Shown here: positions 6,297-12,925 of the stretch, piece after piece
Layout: every line of letters starts with the position of its first letter
How positions within the stretch are numbered: the first letter of the stretch is position 1
Source: Acidobacteriota bacterium
GTDB lineage: Bacteria; Acidobacteriota; Blastocatellia; Pyrinomonadales; Pyrinomonadaceae
DNA length: 12,925 bases
Reading direction: 5' to 3'
NCBI GenBank assembly: GCA_023391155.1
Contig: JAEWBM010000150.1
Location: 1-12,925, forward strand
The notes under the pieces: model-generated
Database searches by the model: none
What the model was told of the DNA's origin: nothing
The model's input: the letters and a program-made list of their open reading frames with translations, nothing else
Translations under genes and position numbers: made by a program

Positions 6297-8931
6297 CGTC
6301 CTCGTTGGTGCGGTCGAGGCGCGACCCGCGCCGGCAGAGAGCGACAAAGTCGCAATACTTGCACGCGTCGCGTCTGTGATCCGGTGCGACAGGAAACCTT
6401 CCCGTCTCGAATGAATGTTTCAGATGTTCGGCAAATGCCTCGAGCGCGGGGTCTGCTTCCCCTGCCCGGCTGATCACCCGTGCTTTGCCGAGGGAAAAAT
6501 AAGCTCCCTCCAGGGCCTCTCGGTCCGGGTAAAGCTTGGGCAGCGCCGCCTGAGTGTAGAGGCTCAGCTGAACCTCTGTCTTCAGATCGCCCTCTTCGTT
6601 CTTGATCCCTTTTGGCCGTATGCTTCCGAGCTTGTAATCGATCGCCCGCATGCCCTCCGGCGTTTCGTCGATACGGTCGATCTTTCCCACCAAGGCCAGG
6701 CCCTGCCATTCGGTCTCGTACCACGACTCGACCGCGACGATGTGGCTGCCTTCCTCGATCAGGTCCGGAGAGTCGAGCACCTTTCGCAGTTGATTCAGAT
6801 AGCTCCCCCGCCGCAAGTGCCAATCCGGAAGCTCGGTCACGGCCATTTCCTCATCCTGCTCGGCCTCGGCAAAAGCTTCTTCCAATGCCTCGTGCATCGC
6901 AGCCCGCTGGTCCTCCGCACCGATCGCCCGCCTTCCGGCGATCTCCATTACCTTATGGAAAAACGAGCCGCGAACCCGGACGTCCATCTCTTCGGCTTTT
7001 TCGTCCGGCATATCCAGTTTCAACAGCTTTGACGAGAACCAGCGAAACTCGCACTGCCCGAATTTGGTTAGCTGCGAAACGCTCCAACGGATCTCGTATG
7101 GATCGACCCGCCGCCCCAGTACGCCGTCGTGGTCGCCGGCACCCGGCTTCGATTCGCGAAGCATCTCAAGCTCGAGGCGACGCCGCGCATCCGAGAGCAC
7201 TTCCCCATCGGCCTCGGCCCGCCGCAGCTCAAAACGAAGAGCTTCCAAAGGGCTAGAGATGTAAGCCGGCACGTTATCGAAGCGCTCGATGCCAAGCATT
7301 GCGAAGAAGGGGCTCGGCACCTTCTCCTTATTTTCGAGGGTTTCGGGGAATGTCAATGTCAGGCTCTCTTCCGCGGTCAGCAGCCCGAAATAGAACTCCG
7401 CAGTGTTCCAGCGGGCGACGTCGGATGCGGATTCAAAAATTATTCCGTGCTCGGCCAAGCTGTTCCGCTCATGGAAATCGACCACCGGATTGTCCTGCGG
7501 ATTTGCCGGCACCATCCCCTCGGCCATGCCCGGGATGATCACGTGCTTAAAGCTTCCGCCGGCGGCGGTCTTTGCATTCAAGACGCGAACGCCTCCGACG
7601 GCCGGGTCAAACTTTACCTGTTCTTCTGAAAGTATGTCGCGGAGTACGGCCAGAAAATGCTCGCGGGACATAACGCCCGGCTCGTTTTCTGCGTTCTCCT
7701 TTAGCGCCGCTTCAAATTTTTCGAGCGCATTCAGGTCGCGGGCATTCTCCTTAACAGCATCTCGTACCTTCAATCGGTCGAGCGACGCAGCAACCCTTTC
7801 ACACCAGTCGGCGGCGTTCAACTCTTCCGGCCATTCCAGGCAGTCGATCTCGGGAACCTGCTCCTTCCACTTTTCAAATCCGGTAAAGCGGTGCTTGCGC
7901 GCCTCACGCCACAGCTCCTCGGCCGTATCGAGCCCATTAAGCGCGTCCTGCATGAGATGCGCGGCGGCGACATGGTCGCATTCGGTCTCGACAACGTCAG
8001 CGAGCTTTTGCAGATAGCTGCCGAACCGCGTTTCCGCGATCGGAACAGAGTGCGAAAGATCGAGCGGGAGGCCGTATTCCTCCGACGCGGCGGCAAGCTT
8101 GAGTGCGTATTTGTCGGGGTCTTCGCAGAGAATAGCGACGCTCTCGGGGCGGGCCCCTCCCGCGGCCAGGCGCTTTGCGTGGCCGACGACGAAGCGTGCC
8201 TCGCGATCTATGTCAGGGAGCGCGTAGGCATGCACAGCACCGCCGCTTAAACCGTCGGCACCGGTCATCCGCATCGCCGCACCGCCCCCGGCGGAAAAGG
8301 GCGGCGGCATCGCGACGTCGGACTCCTGCCAGCCGCGGGCGATGAGATCGCGAAGCCATTCGCGGTTTATCGTAAAGAGGTCGTGATCGCCGCACGGCAG
8401 GTAATAAACGCTGCCCTCGCCGGCGATCCGGTCGATGAATTCGATCTCTTCGCGGCGGCCTCGGAAATAGCCGTAGATCAGCAGCGGACGCGGCTCCGAT
8501 CCGATCCTCGCCGCCTCGAGCATTACCTCTTCAGGGTCGATCATCTCGCGAGAACGCAGGCTTGACCGGTATCTTTCGGTGATCTTCGCCACCGGCCGCA
8601 GCCTTTCCGAACCGTGTTTTTCGAGCTCGGCGGTGTCGATCCCGGTCCTCAATATCGTGTTGACGGTTTCTCGGATGCGGTTGGCATATTTTCCAGCGGG
8701 GACATCGAGTTTCGCCCAAATTACCGCCCGCCTCAGCTCGTGCTTCGCCTCGTGCGGCCGTGCGATCCGGAGCCCAGCCTCGCGCACTACCTCCTCACCC
8801 AAGCGTTTGAGCGAGATGGGGGCAGCACCCAGGTGCGCGGCCGCGGCATTGTGCGGGGTTACGACCGTGATGTTAGCGGGCCGGTCAACGGGTGCGGGTG
8901 CGAATGGGGCGGTCTCAACTATGCGTGGCAT
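6286..8931 (-). CDS. addB: AddB-like helicase-fold protein with iron-sulfur PD-(D/E)xK nuclease
   Basis: An 881-residue partner of the following AddA-like subunit, first gene of the operon. The N-terminal two-thirds resembles the RecC/AddB helicase fold, but no Walker A is present. The protein begins near ITVVTPHNAAAAHL (21-34), which corresponds to the strand that follows the ATP loop in AddB. A motif-V-like segment VRVLNAKTAAGGSFKHVIIPG is kept. The C-terminus is an intact nuclease: His659, Asp752 (KIDRID), Asp765-x-Lys767 (AIDYK) and QLSLY. Cys627 together with Cys857, Cys860 and Cys866 (C-x2-C-x5-C) forms the expected four-cysteine 4Fe-4S staple of AddB. It is clearly shorter than Bacillus AddB (about 1,160 residues). 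The ATG at 8931 is preferred because GGAG lies nine bases upstream; a TTG at 8973 has no such site. A stop at 9039 closes the frame upstream, with no Walker A in between. Confidence 0.85.
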   Translation of the reverse strand: MPRIVETAPFAPAPVDRPANITVVTPHNAAAAHLGAAPISLKRLGEEVVREAGLRIARPHEAKHELRRAVIWAKLDVPAGKYANRIRETVNTILRTGIDTAELEKHGSERLRPVAKITERYRSSLRSREMIDPEEVMLEAARIGSEPRPLLIYGYFRGRREEIEFIDRIAGEGSVYYLPCGDHDLFTINREWLRDLIARGWQESDVAMPPPFSAGGGAAMRMTGADGLSGGAVHAYALPDIDREARFVVGHAKRLAAGGARPESVAILCEDPDKYALKLAAASEEYGLPLDLSHSVPIAETRFGSYLQKLADVVETECDHVAAAHLMQDALNGLDTAEELWREARKHRFTGFEKWKEQVPEIDCLEWPEELNAADWCERVAASLDRLKVRDAVKENARDLNALEKFEAALKENAENEPGVMSREHFLAVLRDILSEEQVKFDPAVGGVRVLNAKTAAGGSFKHVIIPGMAEGMVPANPQDNPVVDFHERNSLAEHGIIFESASDVARWNTAEFYFGLLTAEESLTLTFPETLENKEKVPSPFFAMLGIERFDNVPAYISSPLEALRFELRRAEADGEVLSDARRRLELEMLRESKPGAGDHDGVLGRRVDPYEIRWSVSQLTKFGQCEFRWFSSKLLKLDMPDEKAEEMDVRVRGSFFHKVMEIAGRRAIGAEDQRAAMHEALEEAFAEAEQDEEMAVTELPDWHLRRGSYLNQLRKVLDSPDLIEEGSHIVAVESWYETEWQGLALVGKIDRIDETPEGMRAIDYKLGSIRPKGIKNEEGDLKTEVQLSLYTQAALPKLYPDREALEGAYFSLGKARVISRAGEADPALEAFAEHLKHSFETGRFPVAPDHRRDACKYCDFVALCRRGSRLDRTNEDDGS

Positions 8932-8980
8932 GGGATATTGCTCCACGTTATCGCAAACCTCGCCGGTGAGCAAACCAACT

Positions 8981-9003
8981 AAAAAAAGGCGGCTTGCGCC
9001 GCC
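8981..9003 (-). terminator. Intrinsic-terminator-like hairpin in the addB leader
   Basis: Read on the minus strand, GGCGGC (9003-8998), loop GCAA, GCCGCC (8993-8988) is followed directly by seven Ts (8987-8981). This is the form of a Rho-independent terminator. No minus-strand protein gene lies to its right, and addB starts about 50 bp further on, so it either ends a short RNA or acts as an attenuator in the addBA leader. No T-run follows on the plus strand. Confidence 0.65.
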
Positions 9004-9204
9004 CGTAAGGCCTTGCGAGGAATATATCTCTCCGGCTTAGGTAGGAGGGAGACCTGTTGCAGCCGGCCGGCAATAACCTGCTGCGCCGCTCTCTCTCATA
9101 CGATGGCCGCACGAAGCGGCGCGGAGGAGCTTTTAAGTGTGGGCAAGATTAGAAATGTGTTATCGCATCGTTTACCATTTCTGCCCGTTATATGAAGCAT
9201 TAGC
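8981..9204 (-). ncRNA. Possible short RNA or attenuated leader upstream of addB
   Basis: A minus-strand promoter (-35 9239-9234, -10 9216-9211) and the terminator at 9003-8981 bracket about 220 nt without a convincing protein gene. Internal pairing includes an 8-bp stem between 9083-9090 and 9115-9122, which competes with a 5-bp hairpin 9106-9110/9116-9120, and a GCCGGCCGGC palindrome at 9062-9071. I compared it by eye with 6S RNA, SRP RNA, RNase P, tmRNA and common riboswitch cores and recognised none. It could be a discrete small RNA, a regulatory 5' leader of addBA with conditional termination, or an unstructured leader with a chance hairpin. Confidence 0.35.
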
Positions 9205-9210
9205 AAAAAC

Positions 9211-9239
9211 ATTACAGCCGTTTAAGATTTTTCTTTCAA
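9211..9239 (-). promoter_or_regulatory. Sigma-70-type promoter towards addBA
   Basis: On the minus strand, TTGAAA (9239-9234) and TGTAAT (9216-9211) match the -35 and -10 consensus in five of six positions each, with the optimal 17-bp spacing. The predicted start near 9204 gives a leader of about 270 nt before the addB ATG. This is the best promoter-like sequence found in the window. Confidence 0.55.
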
Positions 9240-9260
9240 CGCCGCCCGATGTTCGGCGTT
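9238..9260. repeat. Inverted repeat between the two divergent -35 boxes
   Basis: AACGCCG (9238-9244) is the exact reverse complement of CGGCGTT (9254-9260), with a nine-base spacer. The left arm touches the -35 of the minus-strand promoter (9234-9239), and the right arm ends in the first two bases of the plus-strand -35 (9259-9264). Such a placement would suit an operator for a dimeric regulator acting on both promoters, but a 7-bp dyad is short enough to be chance. Confidence 0.35.
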
Positions 9261-9288
9261 GACTGTAAAAAGCTTTTGCGAATAGAAT
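9259..9288 (+). promoter_or_regulatory. Sigma-70-type promoter for the sigma factor gene
   Basis: TTGACT (9259-9264) and TAGAAT (9283-9288) each match five of six consensus positions, with an 18-bp spacer. Transcription would begin near 9295, giving a leader of about 50 nt before the ATG at 9348. This placement argues against an upstream start at 9249 for the sigma gene, since that would precede the promoter. Confidence 0.5.
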
Positions 9289-9339
9289 GTTTCAACCTTC
9301 GGCTGCACCATCGCCCGAACCCGCGACGCTTTTTACAGT
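9262..9339. repeat. 12-bp perfect inverted repeat flanking the sigma gene's transcription start
   Basis: ACTGTAAAAAGC at 9262-9273 is repeated in exact inverted form as GCTTTTTACAGT at 9328-9339, with 54 bp between the arms. The left arm overlaps the -35 box and the spacer of the proposed promoter; the right arm lies in the leader, eight bases before the ATG. They could be two half-sites for a repressor that loops DNA, or promoter-like recognition elements for the sigma factor itself. Only the right arm would be in the mRNA from the proposed start, so an RNA stem is unlikely from that promoter. Confidence 0.5.
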
Positions 9340-9347
9340 TTCGGCCT

Positions 9348-9926
9348 ATGAAATCTTTCACATCTGCCCGCGCCGGCCGCGATAATCCGGATGATTACCA
9401 ACAATTGCTCGCCTGGCTGGGCCCTGATGAAGCCACAGCCACCGAGAAATATTTCGCTCTCCGCCGCTCGCTCGTCAAAATATTCGAGGTCCGCTCGTGT
9501 CCGGATGCAGAGGACCTTGCCGACGAAGTGATCGATCGAGTCGCCCGAAAGGCGGCGGAGGTCCGCGATGGGTATACAGGCGAGCCGGGGGCATATTTTT
9601 ACGGCGTCGCCCGCAACGTTTACCGCGAATATCTCCGCCGCCCGCGGACCGCTGAACTGCCCCCGCAGCTCAGCATTGACGACGCATCCGACGATGAGAA
9701 AGAGGCGGCATTACAATGCCTCGACAAATGCCTTGCCGAACTTTCCGAGGAGAATCGCGAGCTGATCTCGGCATACTACGCATTCGGCGATGGCGAAAAG
9801 GCGAACGTGCGCCGCGGGCTAGCGGAACGTTATGACATAACGATGAACCTGCTTCGTATCAGGGCCTACCGGATACGGACGGCGCTGTCGCAATGCGTCA
9901 GCGGATGCATCGCTCAAAACGGCTGA
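9348..9926 (+). CDS. ECF-type RNA polymerase sigma factor
   Basis: A 192-residue sigma-70-family protein expected to direct RNA polymerase to a special set of promoters. Region 2 covers about residues 28-100, with the typical DAEDLADEVIDRV helix (53-65) and PGAYFYGVARNVYREYLRR (80-98). An acidic linker follows (about 109-119). Region 4 covers about 122-185, ending in a helix-turn-helix (RRGLAERYDITMNLLRIRAYRIRTAL, about 155-180). I chose the ATG at 9348 because a promoter fits at 9259-9288 and the 33 residues that a start at 9249 would add do not look like part of a sigma domain. No clear Shine-Dalgarno is visible. The next gene starts 28 bp downstream and encodes a membrane protein with an anti-sigma-like head, suggesting a co-transcribed sigma/anti-sigma pair. 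The ECF group cannot be assigned by eye. Confidence 0.85.
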   Translation: MKSFTSARAGRDNPDDYQQLLAWLGPDEATATEKYFALRRSLVKIFEVRSCPDAEDLADEVIDRVARKAAEVRDGYTGEPGAYFYGVARNVYREYLRRPRTAELPPQLSIDDASDDEKEAALQCLDKCLAELSEENRELISAYYAFGDGEKANVRRGLAERYDITMNLLRIRAYRIRTALSQCVSGCIAQNG

Positions 9927-9954
9927 AATGATTTGTGAAATTTTGCATTTATAG

Positions 9955-12925
9955 ATGAGCATGGCGGGCGAAACAGATTTTAAGGCGATCCGGCGCTACC
10001 TCTTGGGAGCGGCAGATGACGACCTCGTCACCGCGGTCGAAGAGCGCCTGATCGTTGAACCTGCCTTTTTTGAAGAGGTAGACGCCGAGGAATGGGAGCT
10101 GATCGACGATTATATCGCGGGCACGCTAGCGGAGGATGAGGCGCGCGCATTTGAGACCCGGTTCCTCTCGTCGCCCGCACGGGTCGAACGCATACGGCTC
10201 GCCCGTACACTTTCACAGCGTTCCGCTATCCCCGCCGGAGAAACACCGCAGGAGGCGCCCGGTGGGGGGCTGTGGAACAGCTTTTCCCGAATGTTCAGCT
10301 CTCCGCTGGCCTATGGTGCGGGGCTTGCCGCGCTGCTGATCGCCGTGCTCGTCGGCGGTTGGTACCTGATCGCGAACCGCGGCGGCGAAGATGTGGTCCT
10401 CGCCGAACTTAACCGCGCCTATTCGGCGGAACGCCCGCTCGAGGCACGCATTTCCGGGCTTGAGCACGCACCGAAAACAGACCGCCGCGGCGGCACTCCG
10501 GCCGGCGTTGATACACTCGCGCGCAACCGCGCCGAACGCATCGCCGCGGACGAGCTTGCCGAAAACGATACCGACGCCGCACGCCACCGCCTCGCACGTG
10601 TCTTTCTTGCGAAAGGCGAGACGGGCGAGGCACTGCGGCTGCTCGAACGCGTCACGCGGCAAGAGCCCGCAAACGCACAGGCACACAATGATCTGGCCGT
10701 GGCGTATATGGCAAGCGCCGACGCGCTCGACGCCGACGACGGCGGCCGTAAGCTCGAATTTCTCGCCCTCGCGCTCGACCATCTCGAGCGTGCAAGCGCC
10801 GCCGAGCCCGAGCTAGCCGAACCGAGATTTAACCGTGCGCTGGTCCTCTCACGCATGGGCACGCCCGCGCAGGAGGCCGACGCGTGGCGAGACTACCTGC
10901 GGCTAGACAGCACGTCGCCTTGGGCACAGGAAGCACGCGAACGCCTGTCGGCACTCGAGAACGCCCCACCCAAGGAGCGCTCCGCTGCTCAAATGCTGGA
11001 AGATCTCTTAGCCGCCCACCGACAGCAAGACCGCGGCAAGGCATTTGAAACGCTCAGGGCAAATCGCGAAATGATAACCGGCAAGCTGATACCTCAACAG
11101 CTTGCCTTTTTATTTGCCGACGCCCCGGATACAAAAGGCAGCCTCGAGCCGCTGGCGTTTGCCGGCGAGGTGGAATTCGAAAGGACCGGTGACCCGTTTT
11201 GGCGCGAGGCCGCGGCATTTTATAAGGGGCTGTCCGAACAGCAGCGCGGGACGCTTGCCACGGCCCATGCCCGCGTACGCAGCGGCTACCAAAACTCACT
11301 TGACGGCGAATATGACGCGGCCCTCTCCGATTTCGAAGCGGCTTACGCCGGCTATATCAAGCTCGGCGACATCTGGGACGCGGCCATCGCCGAATACTGG
11401 CTCGGCTATCTGCTCGACCGAAACGGCCGGCTCGACGAAGCCGAACAGATGCTCGCCTCTGCCGCCCGCCGTGCCGAGAGCCGCGGCCATATCTGGATAG
11501 CCTCCCACCATTACGCATGGCTGGCACAGGTCGCCTATGCTCGTGACCGGCTGTCGGACCGCATTCGTTTCGGCACGGAGGCGCTTGCCCTTGCCGAACG
11601 AGCATTTGACGATTACAACACGCAAAAATCGCTCGAGCTCCTCGCCTCGGCGCATCGAGACACGGCCGCGTTTCAAGACGCACTTGCGTATGCCGACCGG
11701 AGCGTAAGGCTTTCGCACGCGGGGGCATCGAGCCCGCGCCAGCGCTTTCGCACCTTGAGCGAAACGGCATACACATTTGCGAACGCCCGCCTTTATCCCG
11801 CGGCCGAGGCATTTGAACGCGAAAGTCTTTGGGTGGCGGAGAATGAGACGGATGAAGGGACGTTCGTCTATCTTTCACTTCTGCGGCTCGGACAGCTCGC
11901 ATCGGTTAGAGGGGATGTTGACCGAGCCTTCGAATATTTCCGTAGGAGCGGCGAGATCGCCGGCGGGTTCGAGCCCACCGAGCGTGCCCGTCACATTGCC
12001 TATCTCGAGCTTGTTAAGGGCCACGCGATGCGTGCGGCCGGCCGCTGCGCCGCTGCCGTCGCCCACTACACCGCCGCCGCCGATTATTACGCAACGGACA
12101 AATTCACGACCGACCATTACGACACGCAAAAGGGGCTGTTGATATGCCACCTGAACGAGCGCGATGAAGGGGCGGTCGCCACCCGGCTGCCGATAGTTTT
12201 CGGCATGCTTGAACGCTATCGCGAGGAGATCCGCGAAGAGGCGGTGCGAAACTCTTTCTTTGGCCGCGAGCAAGAGATCTATGACGCCCTGGTCGATTTT
12301 GAAATTTCGCGCGGCAATGCCGATCAGGCATTTGAACACCTCGAACGCTCGCGGGCACGCTCGCTCCTGGATTCTATATCGGGTCGCGTTTCCGATGCGG
12401 CGCTCGAAACCGGCCCACGCTCGCTCGCTGAGACACGTGCGGCGCTGCCCGTCAATGTGCAGCTCGTTGAATATGCCGTGCTTCCAGAGCGGGTGGCTTT
12501 TTGGGTGCTTAGGAATGACGGCTCGCGTCATGGGGTTGTTGATATCACCCGCCCGCGGCTCGCCGAATTGGCCGAGTCATATCTAGGGGCGGTTTCCAAG
12601 CCTGGCCGTGATCACTCGCTGACCGAATTGGTAGCCAAGGCACTCTCCGAGGCGGTCTTTGAGCCGATCCGCCCCCATCTTGATCCGCAAAAAGCGGTCG
12701 TCATCGTGCCGGACAAGGACCTTGCCCGCGTGCCGTTCTCTGCTCTTCGGCTCGATTCGGGACGGTTTGCGGTCGAGGAATTTGAGATACATTTCGCACC
12801 GAGCGCCGCCGCGTTTTTGACGCTCGCCTCGCATAGGGGCGTGGATAAAATGAATGAGAGACTGTTGGCGGTCGGCGACCCGCCCGCGGACCGGCTTCGC
12901 TATCCGGCGCTCGGCCCCCTGCCCG
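9955..12925 (+). CDS. Membrane protein with anti-sigma-like head, TPR repeats and CHAT protease domain (3' end cut off)
   Basis: The frame is open from the ATG at 9955 (or 9961) to the window edge, 990 codons without a stop. Residues about 5-90 form an acidic helical head (DFKAIRRYLLGAADDDL, then WELIDDYIAGTLAEDEARAFETRFLSSP) typical of zinc-less anti-sigma-like domains; no His/Cys zinc motif is present. One membrane span follows at about 118-140. From about 185 to 820 come many TPR-like helical pairs, the clearest at 207-300. From about 832 the sequence matches the start of a CHAT (caspase-like, HetF-associated) domain: VQLVEYAVLPERVAFWVL, then VIVPDKDLARVPFSAL (about 916-931) and FEIHFAPSAAAFL. 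The catalytic His and Cys should lie beyond the edge. With the head in the cytoplasm, TPR and CHAT would be outside. It probably controls, or responds with, the sigma factor encoded 28 bp upstream. No clear Shine-Dalgarno is seen. Confidence 0.85.
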   Translation, partial: MSMAGETDFKAIRRYLLGAADDDLVTAVEERLIVEPAFFEEVDAEEWELIDDYIAGTLAEDEARAFETRFLSSPARVERIRLARTLSQRSAIPAGETPQEAPGGGLWNSFSRMFSSPLAYGAGLAALLIAVLVGGWYLIANRGGEDVVLAELNRAYSAERPLEARISGLEHAPKTDRRGGTPAGVDTLARNRAERIAADELAENDTDAARHRLARVFLAKGETGEALRLLERVTRQEPANAQAHNDLAVAYMASADALDADDGGRKLEFLALALDHLERASAAEPELAEPRFNRALVLSRMGTPAQEADAWRDYLRLDSTSPWAQEARERLSALENAPPKERSAAQMLEDLLAAHRQQDRGKAFETLRANREMITGKLIPQQLAFLFADAPDTKGSLEPLAFAGEVEFERTGDPFWREAAAFYKGLSEQQRGTLATAHARVRSGYQNSLDGEYDAALSDFEAAYAGYIKLGDIWDAAIAEYWLGYLLDRNGRLDEAEQMLASAARRAESRGHIWIASHHYAWLAQVAYARDRLSDRIRFGTEALALAERAFDDYNTQKSLELLASAHRDTAAFQDALAYADRSVRLSHAGASSPRQRFRTLSETAYTFANARLYPAAEAFERESLWVAENETDEGTFVYLSLLRLGQLASVRGDVDRAFEYFRRSGEIAGGFEPTERARHIAYLELVKGHAMRAAGRCAAAVAHYTAAADYYATDKFTTDHYDTQKGLLICHLNERDEGAVATRLPIVFGMLERYREEIREEAVRNSFFGREQEIYDALVDFEISRGNADQAFEHLERSRARSLLDSISGRVSDAALETGPRSLAETRAALPVNVQLVEYAVLPERVAFWVLRNDGSRHGVVDITRPRLAELAESYLGAVSKPGRDHSLTELVAKALSEAVFEPIRPHLDPQKAVVIVPDKDLARVPFSALRLDSGRFAVEEFEIHFAPSAAAFLTLASHRGVDKMNERLLAVGDPPADRLRYPALGPLP

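Noticed and set aside
6297..6347. TTG start at 6347 for the AddA-like protein.
   Set aside because: The ATG at 6296 has GAGGA just upstream, gives a compact 11-bp overlap with the addB stop, and places the Q motif at the usual distance from the N-terminus.
8932..8973. TTG start at 8973 for the AddB-like protein.
   Set aside because: No Shine-Dalgarno precedes it and it lies within eight bases of the terminator T-run, whereas the ATG at 8931 has GGAG nine bases upstream.
9013..9195. A 60-codon plus-strand reading frame in the divergent intergenic region.
   Set aside because: It runs against the proposed minus-strand leader, has no ribosome binding site and its composition shows no protein-like pattern.
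9001..9204. Possible known structured RNA (6S, SRP, RNase P, tmRNA or riboswitch) in the addB leader.
   Set aside because: None of the conserved cores of these RNAs could be found by eye on either strand; kept only as an unnamed leader or small RNA.
9249..9347. An upstream ATG (9249) that would lengthen the sigma factor by 33 residues.
   Set aside because: The extra residues (rich in Arg, Leu, Phe) do not look like a sigma domain, and the proposed promoter -10 at 9283-9288 lies inside that extension.
10213..10862. Long minus-strand reading frames inside the CHAT-protein gene.
   Set aside because: They are antisense shadows of a high-GC gene with clear TPR and membrane features on the plus strand.

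Overview
The window is 12.9 kb of GC-rich bacterial DNA. It contains eight protein-coding genes (one cut by the right edge), one divergent control region and a few hairpins. The pairing of an ECF-type sigma factor with a membrane protein made of a zinc-less anti-sigma-like head, TPR repeats and a CHAT protease domain is a pattern I associate with Acidobacteriota, especially Blastocatellia. The moderately high GC and the frequent lack of clear Shine-Dalgarno sequences fit that, but the lineage is an inference from gene content, with no marker gene to confirm it.

Layout: (1) 1-1960 holds a solitary lipoprotein solute-binding protein of the oligopeptide/nickel ABC family (197-1948), with a strong hairpin across its stop codon. 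(2) 1961-3082 is a stretch of visibly lower GC with three small unrecognised genes on the plus strand: two membrane proteins (2138-2491, 2816-3082) and one soluble acidic protein (2561-2773). (3) 3084-8931, minus strand, is a two-gene operon for an AddAB-type helicase-nuclease: the AddB-like gene (8931-6286) comes first and overlaps the AddA-like gene (6296-3084) by 11 bp. The AddA stop lies one base from the stop of the convergent small membrane-protein gene. (4) 8932-9347 is a divergent intergenic region. A good minus-strand promoter drives a roughly 270-nt leader towards addB, and an intrinsic-terminator-like hairpin sits inside that leader. A plus-strand promoter drives the sigma gene and is associated with two inverted repeats. 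(5) 9348 to the end is an ECF sigma factor (9348-9926) followed 28 bp later by the anti-sigma/TPR/CHAT protein (9955 to beyond 12925).

How the genes may work together: AddA and AddB should form one complex that resects double-strand breaks, with both nuclease domains intact and the AddB helicase fold apparently lacking its ATP-binding loop. The sigma factor and the membrane protein look like a signalling pair in which a TPR-CHAT protease module outside the membrane is tied to an anti-sigma-like cytoplasmic head. The sigma and addBA promoters diverge with about 19 bp between their -35 boxes, so common control is possible. The sigma/CHAT pair is the most interesting part of the window. The CHAT catalytic His and Cys lie beyond the right edge and cannot be assessed here. 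No tRNA, rRNA, CRISPR array, insertion sequence or phage gene was seen.
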